Positions 6,170 through 12,103 of a stretch of DNA of 12,103 nucleotides are shown piece after piece; positions within the stretch are counted from its first letter, which is position 1; each line of letters opens with the position of its first letter. The notes under the pieces were generated by a model. That model was not told the origin of the DNA. It ran no database searches and saw only the letters and a list, made by a program, of their open reading frames with translations. Location: contig CAJTOR010000071.1 of the NCBI GenBank assembly GCA_910577675.1, positions 1 to 12,103 of the forward strand, in the 5' to 3' direction. This DNA is from an uncultured Lachnospiraceae bacterium. GTDB lineage: Bacteria; Bacillota; Clostridia; Lachnospirales; Lachnospiraceae. Position numbers and translations under genes: made by a program.

Positions 6170-7588
6170 TTACTTCCCCATACAAAACTCCTTAAATATC
6201 GTATTAACCAAATCCTCATCAACTTCCTCCCCAATAATTCCTCCCAGCTCCCTGTAGGCATCCATCAAGTCAATCGAATAAAAATCCTCTGGCATTCCCA
6301 TCTTAATACTTTCCATAACCTGATAAAGGCTTTTATCCGCTTTTTCCATCGCATACTTATGTCTCGCATTTGTAATACATATACCTTCATTAAAATCAAG
6401 TTTACCATCAAAAAACATTTCGGTTATCTTCTGCTCTAAATCTTCAAGACCCAAACCTTCCTTTGCGGAAACTCTTATTATCTCTTCTTTAGAAAATCTG
6501 GCCTGATCCCCATTGTCACTCCCTATACCATGCAAATACTTTTCAAAATCTATTTCTGTCACATTGTTTGGCAGGTCAATCTTATTCAATATGAAAATTA
6601 CCTTCTTTTTTCCTAGTTCCCTTAAAATTTCTGCATCATCATCATCCAATGCCCCTGAAGCATCTACTACAAAAAGAATAAGATCCGCTTTTTCTGCTGC
6701 CTGCTTCGCTTTATCCACACCGATCCGCTCCACAACATCTTTTGTCCACCGAATTCCCGCTGTATCCACAATATTTAATGGAATACCATTTAAAATAATA
6801 TCTTCTTCCAGTGTATCCCTGGTAGTTCCTGCAATATCTGTTACAATTGCCCTGTTTTCCCCGAGAAGCAAATTCAAAAGGGATGATTTACCCGTATTTG
6901 GTTTTCCTAATATTACTGTTTTAATTCCCTCTTTTATACGCCTTCCATTTTCTGATGTCCTTAACATTTTTTGTAATCTATGCTGCCAGCAAACAATATT
7001 TCCTTCCAGTTTTTCTGCAAATCCATCAAGGCTAATATGTTCGGGATCATCCAGCGCCGCCTCTATAAATGCTATATCAAGTAAAATCTGTTGCCGTAAA
7101 TCCTTAATTTCCTTAAATATATTACCTCTCAGTTGTCTTACAGAATTTTCCAATTCCATATTACTTTTTGCCTGAATTATATCAATAACAGCTTCCGCCT
7201 GCGACAAATCAATTCTTCCATTTAAAAATGCACGCTTAGTAAATTCTCCCGGTTCTGCCAGACGCGCACCGCACCGCACAACAGCATCCAAAATTCTTTT
7301 TGTTACAACTATTCCCCCATGACAGTTTATCTCCACAACATCCTCCCTGGTATAAGTATTTGGTGAACGCATAACCGACACCAAAACCTCATCCAAAAGA
7401 ACTTTGTTATCCTCAAGAATTCCATAATGCAAAGTATGGCTTTTTGCATATTCCAACCTGAAATTTTCTTTTTTCGCCCTAAATAAAAGATCTACAATCC
7501 CGATGGCATCCTTTCCGCTAATCCTTATAATACTTATTCCTGCATTACTTAAACCTGTCGCAATTGCGGCAATTGTATCCATTTCCAT
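6170..7588 (-). CDS. mnmE: tRNA modification GTPase MnmE (TrmE)
   Basis: MnmE is the GTPase half of the MnmE-MnmG complex for wobble-uridine modification. Domains in order are an N-terminal folate-binding domain (1 to about 118, ending CHGG and EPGEFTKRAFLNGRIDL), a helical domain, an inserted Ras-like G domain, and the C-terminal helix. The G domain shows P-loop GKPNTGKS (228-235), switch GTTRD (254-258), DTAG (275-278), NKID (335-338) and SAK (374-376). The protein ends FCMGK (468-472), the family C-terminus with its essential Cys. At 472 residues it is slightly longer than the common 450-460, the extra lying around 350-367. GAGAGGAAA precedes the ATG at 7588. A purine-rich leader of more than 100 bp lies upstream, separated from jag by a terminator, so an own promoter is likely. 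Confidence 0.96.
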   Translation of the reverse strand: MEMDTIAAIATGLSNAGISIIRISGKDAIGIVDLLFRAKKENFRLEYAKSHTLHYGILEDNKVLLDEVLVSVMRSPNTYTREDVVEINCHGGIVVTKRILDAVVRCGARLAEPGEFTKRAFLNGRIDLSQAEAVIDIIQAKSNMELENSVRQLRGNIFKEIKDLRQQILLDIAFIEAALDDPEHISLDGFAEKLEGNIVCWQHRLQKMLRTSENGRRIKEGIKTVILGKPNTGKSSLLNLLLGENRAIVTDIAGTTRDTLEEDIILNGIPLNIVDTAGIRWTKDVVERIGVDKAKQAAEKADLILFVVDASGALDDDDAEILRELGKKKVIFILNKIDLPNNVTEIDFEKYLHGIGSDNGDQARFSKEEIIRVSAKEGLGLEDLEQKITEMFFDGKLDFNEGICITNARHKYAMEKADKSLYQVMESIKMGMPEDFYSIDLMDAYRELGGIIGEEVDEDLVNTIFKEFCMGK

Positions 7589-7624
7589 TAGAATATTTCC
7601 TCTCTGAAATAATTTTTTAAATAG

Positions 7625-7735
7625 CCTTTATTTTTCTCTATCTTCAATTATCTTTCTTTAATTATCTGTCTTTAATTTTCTAGTATTAATTTTCTATCTT
7701 CTATTTTTTATCTTCGATTTTCTATATTTTCTACA
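7625..7735 (-). repeat. Low-complexity purine-rich leader repeats upstream of mnmE
   Basis: On the minus strand, words such as AGAAAAT, AGATA and TTAAAGA recur irregularly over about 110 bp before the mnmE ribosome-binding site. The repeats are imperfect and without fixed period. Composition bias or slippage is a sufficient explanation. Confidence 0.35.
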
Positions 7736-7866
7736 AAATTTTTATTTCAAACCCATGTGGCAAACCATTACTTAAAATAGGGCATGTCCGATTTTAATTG
7801 TAAAAGTCCTACCTTACCCACTGCTTTCATCTTTACAACTTTAAAGCAGGGTGATATGTTAATTCT

Positions 7867-7904
7867 AAAAAAGGTTTCCCAGCCCTACCCGCGCCGGGAA
7901 ACCT
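7867..7904 (-). terminator. Rho-independent terminator on the minus strand
   Basis: On the minus strand AGGTTTCCC pairs perfectly with GGGAAACCT (plus coordinates 7896-7904 and 7872-7880), with a 15-nt GC-rich loop, and is followed directly by TTTTTT. It lies 355 bp past the jag stop, so it could end the rpmH-to-jag transcript or a transcript from the unexplained DNA between. On the plus strand ATTTTATTTTTC follows the stem, so some bidirectional activity is possible. Confidence 0.75.
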
Positions 7905-8258
7905 GATTTTATTTTTCTTACATCCTGCTGCCAAAGTCAAAGGTATTTCGGAACCCGTTCCACTACTTCCCTGTATTCCAGTGTTGTTGTCACAGTTTGT
8001 CAGATGAAGCTTATTCCCCCACTTGACAAAAAGAAGTCCCTCTTCCCCACCACATTTTTCTTTACGACCTCAACATGGGGAAATCTCTTCGATTCGATAA
8101 AATACAATATAATCCAAAAACACTCTGACAATTTTAAATTATTAAAAATATAATTATATAAAAATAACTATACTATATTTATTATACTAACTATATTTAA
8201 TTTGACATAATTATATAATATTTAATGTATAATTATTCTATAATTAATATCTAACAAC

Positions 8259-9242
8259 TTATTCTTCCGTATTTCCCTCACGGTTTTCTCCGACTAAATT
8301 ATTAACAGCGGTATTCTGTGAATTCTCCACAGACACATTATTATTCTCCACTTTTACTGCCTCCGCGGATTCCGAATTCTCTGCCGCTGCCCTGGCTGCT
8401 GCCTTCTGTTCCAGATAAGCCGCATAATCCTTTTTGTAATCCGTACTGTAATCCTTTGTATTACCACCGTATTTCTTATGAAATTCCTTCTTGGTATATT
8501 TCTTTACCCCGCCATTTTCATAGCGGTTATTCTCGTAACGCCCGTTTTCATAACGGTTGCGGTATCCCCCGCGATAGCTGCCGTTACCATTACTGTTATC
8601 ATACTCGCGAAGATTCTTCTTTGGGGCAATTACCACTTTGCGGAATGGTTCATCCCCCTCGCTGTGTGTTTCCACATAGCGGTCTGCCTGGAGAGCAGAA
8701 TGAATAATTCTTCTCTCATATGGGTTCATAGGCTCAAGTGAAACCGGCTTTCTTGTTCGCTTAACCTTTGAAGCAATGTTCCTGGCAAGATTTTCCAAAG
8801 TTTCCTTGCGGCGCTCCCTGTAATTCTCCGTATCAAGTTTTACTTTCAGGTAACCTTCTGAATTCTTGTTAATCACCAGGCTTGTCAAATATTGAAGTGA
8901 ATCTAAGGTCTGTCCCCTCTTTCCGATCAGAACGCCCATCTCACTGCCGATCAAATTGATCTTTACTGTTTCCTCCGGTTTATCATACTCCACTTCAACC
9001 GAAATCTCAACATTCATCGCCCTGAAAACTTTCTGGAGGAAATTTCTCGCAGTATCCTCCACGGACAAAATCAGCTTCCTTGCACGGATCTTCGCAGGCT
9101 TACTGCCAATCCCCAAAAATCCCTTGGATTCTTTCTCAACCACTTCGTAATCAATATTCTCCGATGTAGCCCCAAGTGCAATCTTCGCTTCTGTCAGCGC
9201 ATCTTCCACTGTCTTCGCGCTAAATTCTTTCCATTCGTCCAT
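8259..9242 (-). CDS. khpB: RNA-binding protein Jag/KhpB (EloR) with long low-complexity tail
   Basis: Jag (KhpB, EloR) is a cytoplasmic RNA-binding protein usually encoded after yidC; in streptococci it works with KhpA in control of cell elongation. Domains are Jag-N (about 2-52, with the KGFLGIG motif at 40-46), a KH domain (about 76-150, with the GKRG loop at 107-110), and R3H (about 150-208, with R177xxxH181 in ERRIIHSAL). Residues 211-327 form an unusual tail. It begins with an Arg/Tyr/Asn/Gly block with repeated RYEN words (YRGGYRNRYENGRYEN), continues with Lys/Tyr-rich sequence, then an Ala-rich helix and an acidic Asn/Glu end. The length of 327 compares with about 208 in Bacillus. AAAGGGG precedes the ATG, and the gene is 44 bp after yidC. 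Confidence 0.94.
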   Translation of the reverse strand: MDEWKEFSAKTVEDALTEAKIALGATSENIDYEVVEKESKGFLGIGSKPAKIRARKLILSVEDTARNFLQKVFRAMNVEISVEVEYDKPEETVKINLIGSEMGVLIGKRGQTLDSLQYLTSLVINKNSEGYLKVKLDTENYRERRKETLENLARNIASKVKRTRKPVSLEPMNPYERRIIHSALQADRYVETHSEGDEPFRKVVIAPKKNLREYDNSNGNGSYRGGYRNRYENGRYENNRYENGGVKKYTKKEFHKKYGGNTKDYSTDYKKDYAAYLEQKAAARAAAENSESAEAVKVENNNVSVENSQNTAVNNLVGENREGNTEE

Positions 9243-9286
9243 CTCTATACCCCTTTCCTACCTTCCGCAGACCTCCCCCCGCTGCG

Positions 9287-10750
9287 TCAATCATTCCCCG
9301 ATCCTTTCTCCGCACTGTTTTCCTGGTTATTCTGTTTCTCATAATTAGTCTTCAGCAAATTCGCGTTCGCCGATATACTGCTGGCACTGTATGAAACATC
9401 GCTGCGCTTGTATTCGCCCGCCTTCGCACCCTTGTTTGAATTCTTGCCGGAAGATGCATTGTTCTTGTAATCGTATGCGTTATTAAATTTTTTCTTATCC
9501 TCAGTCTGTATGGATTTCGTGGAAGTCTTCGCCACTTCCGCCATCTGGGAACCGGTTGTAATCCCTTTCTTTGCACGTTTTTTTGCTGCTTTGGCAGCGT
9601 TTGCCGCCATCAAATCGTCCACATCCACCTTATCCATATAACGGTTGATAAAAACAGTCTGAAGTGTCCCGAAAACCGCACTTGCAACCCAGTAAAGACC
9701 GACACAGATCGGCAACATTGCACAGAAAAACATCGACATAATCGGCATCACGTAGTTCATCATCTTCATACTCTGAGCCGCAGGATTGTCCACATTATTC
9801 GCCTGCTTGTTTCCAGCCATTGCAACCTTACTCTGTACAAACTGTGTAAGCGCCGCCAAAAGAGGAATGATAATCCCCGGGAACGACCAGCCCGGCGCAT
9901 TCAAAATATTGAGCCCGCCAAGGAAACTATTCACACTTATAATCTCCGTTACGCTTTCCTGTATATTCGGAATCAGAGCCACAAAACCGGCAGTATCGAC
10001 CGCCTGAATGGATTCCACAGAAACACCAAGACTATAATTCTGGATTACTTTTGTAATATCAATTTTATTTAACCAGCACGCCGCATCCGCCAGATTTACG
10101 TTTTTAAACGTTTCCCACGCATCCGTATTAAACTGGTACATAATATCGACCAGATTGTCCTTCGTTATGGCAATCATGTTATACGTGATTCCATCCACAC
10201 CATTTACAACATCGATCACCGGTTTTAATTTACTTACCATAATCCCATTTTCCTGGACGAAAGACAGTATCGCCTGACCATATCCCTGGATAGACATAAT
10301 CTGATCCGCAATCGTCCCGTACATGGCATAAATATCATTGACATAAGCCGGGATCGCATAAATTACCCGGTACAATGCAAGCATTATCGGGAAAGAAATC
10401 AAAAGGGGCAGACAACCTGACATAGGAGTTGTCCCGTATTTTTCATAAACTGCCTGCATCTCCGCCTGCTGCTTGCGCATGGAAGCTTCGTCTTTTTTCC
10501 CTTTATATTTCTCCTGGATTTTCATAATCTCAGGGTTCATCTGTGAGGATAGTTTTGTTGACTTCTGCTGCTTGATTGTCAAAGGCAGCATAAGCATCTT
10601 GGTAACAAATGTAAAAATAATAACACATACCGCAATACTATGGATATTCATAAGACTTACAAATTCATAGATTGCGTTCATGACAATTCCAAAAATCCAC
10701 GCAAATGGCTTCAGAATTCCCCCGACTGAGGTTAAAAACATAAGATTCAA
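9287..10750 (-). CDS. yidC: Membrane protein insertase YidC/Oxa1/SpoIIIJ, large form
   Basis: YidC inserts and folds membrane proteins, alone or with SecYEG. Hydrophobic segments are seen at about 11-32, 37-57, 113-133, 289-308 and 334-365. The cytoplasmic loop (58-110) has the typical LPLTIKQQKSTK start and a charged QEKYKGKKDEASMRKQQAEMQ hairpin, followed by GCLPLLISFPI. The conserved positive residue of the hydrophilic groove (Arg73 in SpoIIIJ) appears as Lys51 in FVTKMLMLP. Two additions make it 487 residues against about 260 in Bacillus: an external loop of roughly 150 residues (about 138-288) and a basic, low-complexity C-terminal tail from 371. No lipobox is apparent. AAGGAGG lies 8 nt before the TTG at 10750, so TTG is chosen; the in-frame ATG at 10741 would be 17 nt away. 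Confidence 0.95.
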   Translation of the reverse strand: MNLMFLTSVGGILKPFAWIFGIVMNAIYEFVSLMNIHSIAVCVIIFTFVTKMLMLPLTIKQQKSTKLSSQMNPEIMKIQEKYKGKKDEASMRKQQAEMQAVYEKYGTTPMSGCLPLLISFPIMLALYRVIYAIPAYVNDIYAMYGTIADQIMSIQGYGQAILSFVQENGIMVSKLKPVIDVVNGVDGITYNMIAITKDNLVDIMYQFNTDAWETFKNVNLADAACWLNKIDITKVIQNYSLGVSVESIQAVDTAGFVALIPNIQESVTEIISVNSFLGGLNILNAPGWSFPGIIIPLLAALTQFVQSKVAMAGNKQANNVDNPAAQSMKMMNYVMPIMSMFFCAMLPICVGLYWVASAVFGTLQTVFINRYMDKVDVDDLMAANAAKAAKKRAKKGITTGSQMAEVAKTSTKSIQTEDKKKFNNAYDYKNNASSGKNSNKGAKAGEYKRSDVSYSASSISANANLLKTNYEKQNNQENSAEKGSGND

Positions 10751-10801
10751 TGAAAAATCCTCCTTTGAAAAAGAAATAAAATAAAAAATTGAAGCATCTT
10801 T

Positions 10802-11014
10802 CTATGGTAACGGGTCATAGCCTCCTTTGTGAAAAGGATGGCATCGAAGTATTCTTCTCAGGGCAAGGTAACTGCCCTTGACCGCACCATATTTTTCCAA
10901 TGCTTCAATTGCATACTGCGAGCAGGTAGGAAAATATCTGCATGTTGGCCTACCCTTTAGCGGCGATATATATTTTCTGTATATACGAACAAAAAAAATG
11001 AGTACCTGTTTCAT
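10802..11014 (-). CDS. yidD: Membrane protein insertion efficiency factor YidD
   Basis: This 70-residue protein is of the usual family length. YidD is a small membrane-associated protein that assists YidC-dependent insertion. It shows the amphipathic N-terminal helix (FFVRIYRKYISPLKG), the signature CRYFPTCSQYAIEAL with Cys25 and Cys31, and RRILRCHPFHKGGYDPLP with Cys58. It is translationally coupled to rnpA: its ATG overlaps the rnpA TGA (ATGA, 11011-11014). yidC follows after 51 bp. Confidence 0.97.
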   Translation of the reverse strand: MKQVLIFFVRIYRKYISPLKGRPTCRYFPTCSQYAIEALEKYGAVKGSYLALRRILRCHPFHKGGYDPLP

Positions 11015-11394
11015 TTTGGCTCGATTCTTCCTGCCATCTGCCCATCCATGATTTGATGCAGTTTCCCGAGATGCTTCATCGCAGAATCAATCTCGAAAAA
11101 ATCCTTTCCCTTAGCACCCGCTCTTGCGACAACTACTATGTCGTAACCAGTATGAAATGTAGCTTCACCCAATCGGTAACTCTCCCGGATCAATCTCGTT
11201 ACCCGGTGCCTTACTACGCTATTTCCGACCTTCTTGCTTACAGATATACCAATTCGATTCTTATCCAAATCATTTGCCATTACATACATAACTAAATATT
11301 TGTTAGCGTAGGATTTTCCATTTCTGTAAACAAAACCAAATTCATTACTGTTCTTTAATGAATTTAACAAAAACTTCCTCTCATTTCCCCGCAT
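11011..11394 (-). CDS. rnpA: Ribonuclease P protein component
   Basis: RnpA is the basic protein subunit of RNase P, which together with the rnpB RNA removes 5' leaders from pre-tRNAs. The family features are NEFGFVYRNGKSYANKYLVMYV (about 17-38) and the RNA-binding helix KKVGNSVVRHRVTRLIRESYR (54-74). The usual RNR core is RHR here. The coordinates follow the ATG at 11394 (127 residues). However, a good Shine-Dalgarno (GAGAGGAAG) lies inside the first codons, 6 nt before an in-frame TTG at 11370, and starting there gives a more family-like MLNSLKNSNEF beginning and 119 residues. The ATG has only a weak AGG upstream. Both starts remain open. The gene lies 55 bp after rpmH and overlaps yidD by 4 nt. 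Confidence 0.93.
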   Translation of the reverse strand: MRGNERKFLLNSLKNSNEFGFVYRNGKSYANKYLVMYVMANDLDKNRIGISVSKKVGNSVVRHRVTRLIRESYRLGEATFHTGYDIVVVARAGAKGKDFFEIDSAMKHLGKLHQIMDGQMAGRIEPK

Positions 11395-11428
11395 TTATGA
11401 CCTATATCCAATTATTTACAATTAAGAA

Positions 11429-11454
11429 CATAGGCCACATTAATGCGACCTATG
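11429..11454. other. Hairpin overlapping the rpmH stop codon
   Basis: On the minus strand CATAGGTCGCATT can fold fully onto AATGTGGCCTATG, with two G-T pairs, and the rpmH TAG lies within the 5' arm. The following sequence, TTCTTAATTG, has no full T run. A weak terminator or an RNA-processing/stability element that lowers rnpA relative to rpmH is a reasonable guess. Confidence 0.5.
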
Positions 11455-11584
11455 CAGAAATCTTATGTCTTCCCTTTGCCCTTCTGGCTGCAAGTACTTT
11501 CCTGCCATTTGATGTGCTCATTCTCTTGCGGAATCCATGAACCTTCGCCCTCGATCTCTTCTTCGGCTGGAATGTCATCTTCAT
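11450..11584 (-). CDS. rpmH: 50S ribosomal protein L34
   Basis: The translation MKMTFQPKKRSRAKVHGF continues RKRMSTSNGRKVLAARRAKG and ends RHKISA, 44 residues, the normal length. L34 is a small, very basic protein of the large ribosomal subunit. The family signature KVHGFRKRMST-NGRKVLAARRAKGR is complete. GGAGG lies 8 nt before the ATG at 11584; a second in-frame ATG two codons later is less well spaced. It is the first gene of the block and carries the promoter at 11645-11673. Confidence 0.98.
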   Translation of the reverse strand: MKMTFQPKKRSRAKVHGFRKRMSTSNGRKVLAARRAKGRHKISA

Positions 11585-11606
11585 AATATACACCTCCTTG
11601 AACTAA

Positions 11607-11618
11607 CGCGCCGGCGCG
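11607..11618. repeat. GC-only 12-bp palindrome in the rpmH leader
   Basis: CGCGCCGGCGCG is a perfect palindrome of G and C only, within otherwise AT-rich DNA. It lies between the rpmH promoter and its ribosome-binding site, so it is in the 5' untranslated region. It may fold in RNA or bind a protein; its role is unknown. Confidence 0.6.
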
Positions 11619-11644
11619 CACTTCTCGATGAAATAGCATTCTAT

Positions 11645-11673
11645 ATTATATCCGGGGAGTTTAGGTAAGTCAA
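11645..11673 (-). promoter_or_regulatory. Sigma-70 promoter for rpmH-rnpA-yidD-yidC-jag
   Basis: On the minus strand TTGACT (11668-11673) is followed, after exactly 17 bp, by a perfect TATAAT (11645-11650). This places the transcription start near 11638 and a leader of roughly 55 nt before rpmH. It is the strongest promoter match in the window. Confidence 0.85.
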
Positions 11674-11699
11674 GCCTTTTCTTTGATTCCTTTAAAAAT

Positions 11700-12000
11700 T
11701 TTAAGAATTGGTCCTTATTCACTTATCCACAATCCGTTGATAACTTGTGGATAACATCCCGATTCTTTGTTTATTTTTTCCCATCGTTGCTGATTATGTC
11801 AGAATTTAGCAGTATTTCGCGGTTGTGCACGAATCTTATACTTTATCCACGCATAAAATATTTGACTACACTCCATGCCACTTTTCCCCATTTTTATCCA
11901 CCGAACCACCAAACCCTGTATTTTATCCACAATAAAATCCAGAAACTTTCACGACAAACGCATGAATGAATAAATTGTGAACAATCCATTTTTCTGGTAA
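11700..12000. other. oriC: Replication origin region (oriC) with DnaA-box cluster
   Basis: Perfect DnaA boxes TTATCCACA lie at 11723-11731 (+), 11746-11754 (-) and 11923-11931 (+). One-mismatch boxes are TTATCCACG at 11843-11851 and TTATCCACC at 11894-11902, and a weaker TTGTTCACA-like box is at 11976-11984 (-). The first two perfect boxes face each other 14 bp apart. The surroundings are AT-rich. Position next to rpmH, with all host genes transcribed away from it, matches the Firmicute origin. In the usual order dnaA would follow to the right; here a transposase gene starts instead. Confidence 0.85.
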
Positions 12001-12003
12001 AAT
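11975..12003 (+). promoter_or_regulatory. Putative promoter of the transposase gene
   Basis: TTGTGA (11975-11980) and TAAAAT (11998-12003) are spaced by 17 bp, with a TG motif just before the -10 (extended -10 type). It lies 25 bp before the transposase start. The -35 element overlaps the weak DnaA-box-like sequence at 11976-11984. Confidence 0.55.
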
Positions 12004-12027
12004 AAAAGAAAAAAAGGATGGATCATA

Positions 12028-12103
12028 ATGGAAGAACTGCTGAACTGGATGGAATACATTGAAGATGTGCGTCAGGCAAGAAAAGTACGTCACAAGCTAA
12101 AAG
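12028..12103 (+). CDS. ISAs1-family transposase, N-terminus (cut by window end)
   Basis: Only 25 residues are visible: MEELLNWMEYIEDVRQARKV then RHKLK. The segment with an I-x-D-x-R-Q core, a K-V-x-H-K-L pattern and an N-terminal acidic helix matches the start of ISAs1-type DDE transposases (H-repeat-associated, with the DDE_Tnp_1-associated N-terminal domain). The start is supported by AAAGGA upstream and the promoter at 11975-12003. No terminal inverted repeat was identified in the upstream DNA. Family assignment from such a short piece is moderate. Confidence 0.65.
   Translation, partial: MEELLNWMEYIEDVRQARKVRHKLK

Larger units (their letters stand above)
7589..8258. other. 670-bp gap between jag and mnmE with no recognised gene
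   Basis: Three zones are visible. At 7620-7740 there is a low-complexity pyrimidine-rich tract (repeated TTTTCTA/ATTATCTTTC-like words) that forms a purine-rich mnmE leader. At 7750-8100 the base composition is more balanced and contains the terminator at 7867-7904. It also has a short minus-strand open stretch reading TLEYREVVERVPKYL with a stop near 7961, which looks protein-like but is not recognised. At 8100-8258 the DNA is almost purely A/T, just downstream of jag. The middle zone may be a relic of an insertion sequence or lost gene. Confidence 0.45.

Noticed and set aside
6513..7175. 220-codon open frame on the plus strand opposite mnmE
   Set aside because: It is a Ser/Phe/Ile-rich antisense shadow of the well-supported mnmE gene, with no ribosome-binding site or family motif.
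8160..8240. Plus-strand TTGACA with TATAAT-like hexamers downstream of jag
   Set aside because: The spacings are 6 and 20 bp, not 16-18, the region is nearly all A/T so chance matches are frequent, and no plus-strand gene follows.
8318..8741. Two plus-strand frames opposite jag (Pro/His-rich and hydrophobic)
   Set aside because: Both are shadows of the jag coding strand and its repetitive tail. The hydrophobic one arises from the complement of Arg/Tyr/Asn codons.
11745..11969. 74-codon plus-strand frame within oriC
   Set aside because: It overlaps the DnaA-box cluster, has no ribosome-binding site and low-complexity composition, and matches no known protein type.

Overview
The window is the chromosomal replication-origin region of a low-GC Firmicute. 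Gene order, protein L34, RnpA and YidC styles point to Clostridia, most likely a Lachnospiraceae-type gut anaerobe (family-level placement is inference). The core is the classical block that runs away from oriC on the minus strand: rpmH, rnpA, yidD, yidC, jag(khpB), mnmE, mnmG, rsmG. DnaA boxes lie to the right of rpmH (about 11.72-11.98 kb). parA/parB would normally follow rsmG and are expected just left of position 1, but are not in the window.

Layout, left to right. 1-490 is gene-free, AT-rich DNA with a long perfect hairpin and two identical parS-like sites. 493-1690 is a visibly GC-richer scar of a small mobilizable replicon: a decayed Rep_3-type initiator on the plus strand and a decayed MobV/Pre-type relaxase on the minus strand. 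They meet at one shared terminator, and the mob remnant still has its promoter and a large upstream hairpin. 1828-2271 is a small lipoprotein of unknown function. 2521-7588 holds rsmG, mnmG and mnmE. 7589-8258 is a 670-bp gap with a strong minus-strand terminator and an unexplained stretch. 8259-11584 is jag, yidC, yidD, rnpA and rpmH, driven by a clear sigma-70 promoter. 11700-12000 is oriC. From 12028 a transposase of ISAs1 type starts on the plus strand, where dnaA would be expected.

The most unusual feature is inside rsmG. Fifteen consecutive 18-bp units (3100-3369) encode fifteen hexapeptides of the VSxETL type as a 90-residue insert just before the SAM-binding motif. Two units are perfect parS palindromes (GTTTCACGTGAAAC, read in frame as VSRET), and most others keep the TTC....GAA arms of parS with a changed centre. 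The likely reading is a parS-derived tandem array that expanded inside an essential-region gene while keeping the frame open. With the two parS-like sites at 104 and 341, this stretch looks like the ParB loading zone of the chromosome.

How the genes work together: rpmH/rnpA link ribosome and RNase P production; YidD and YidC serve membrane-protein insertion, with Jag an RNA-binding partner; MnmE and MnmG jointly modify the tRNA wobble uridine; RsmG methylates 16S rRNA; oriC and parS carry initiation and segregation functions.
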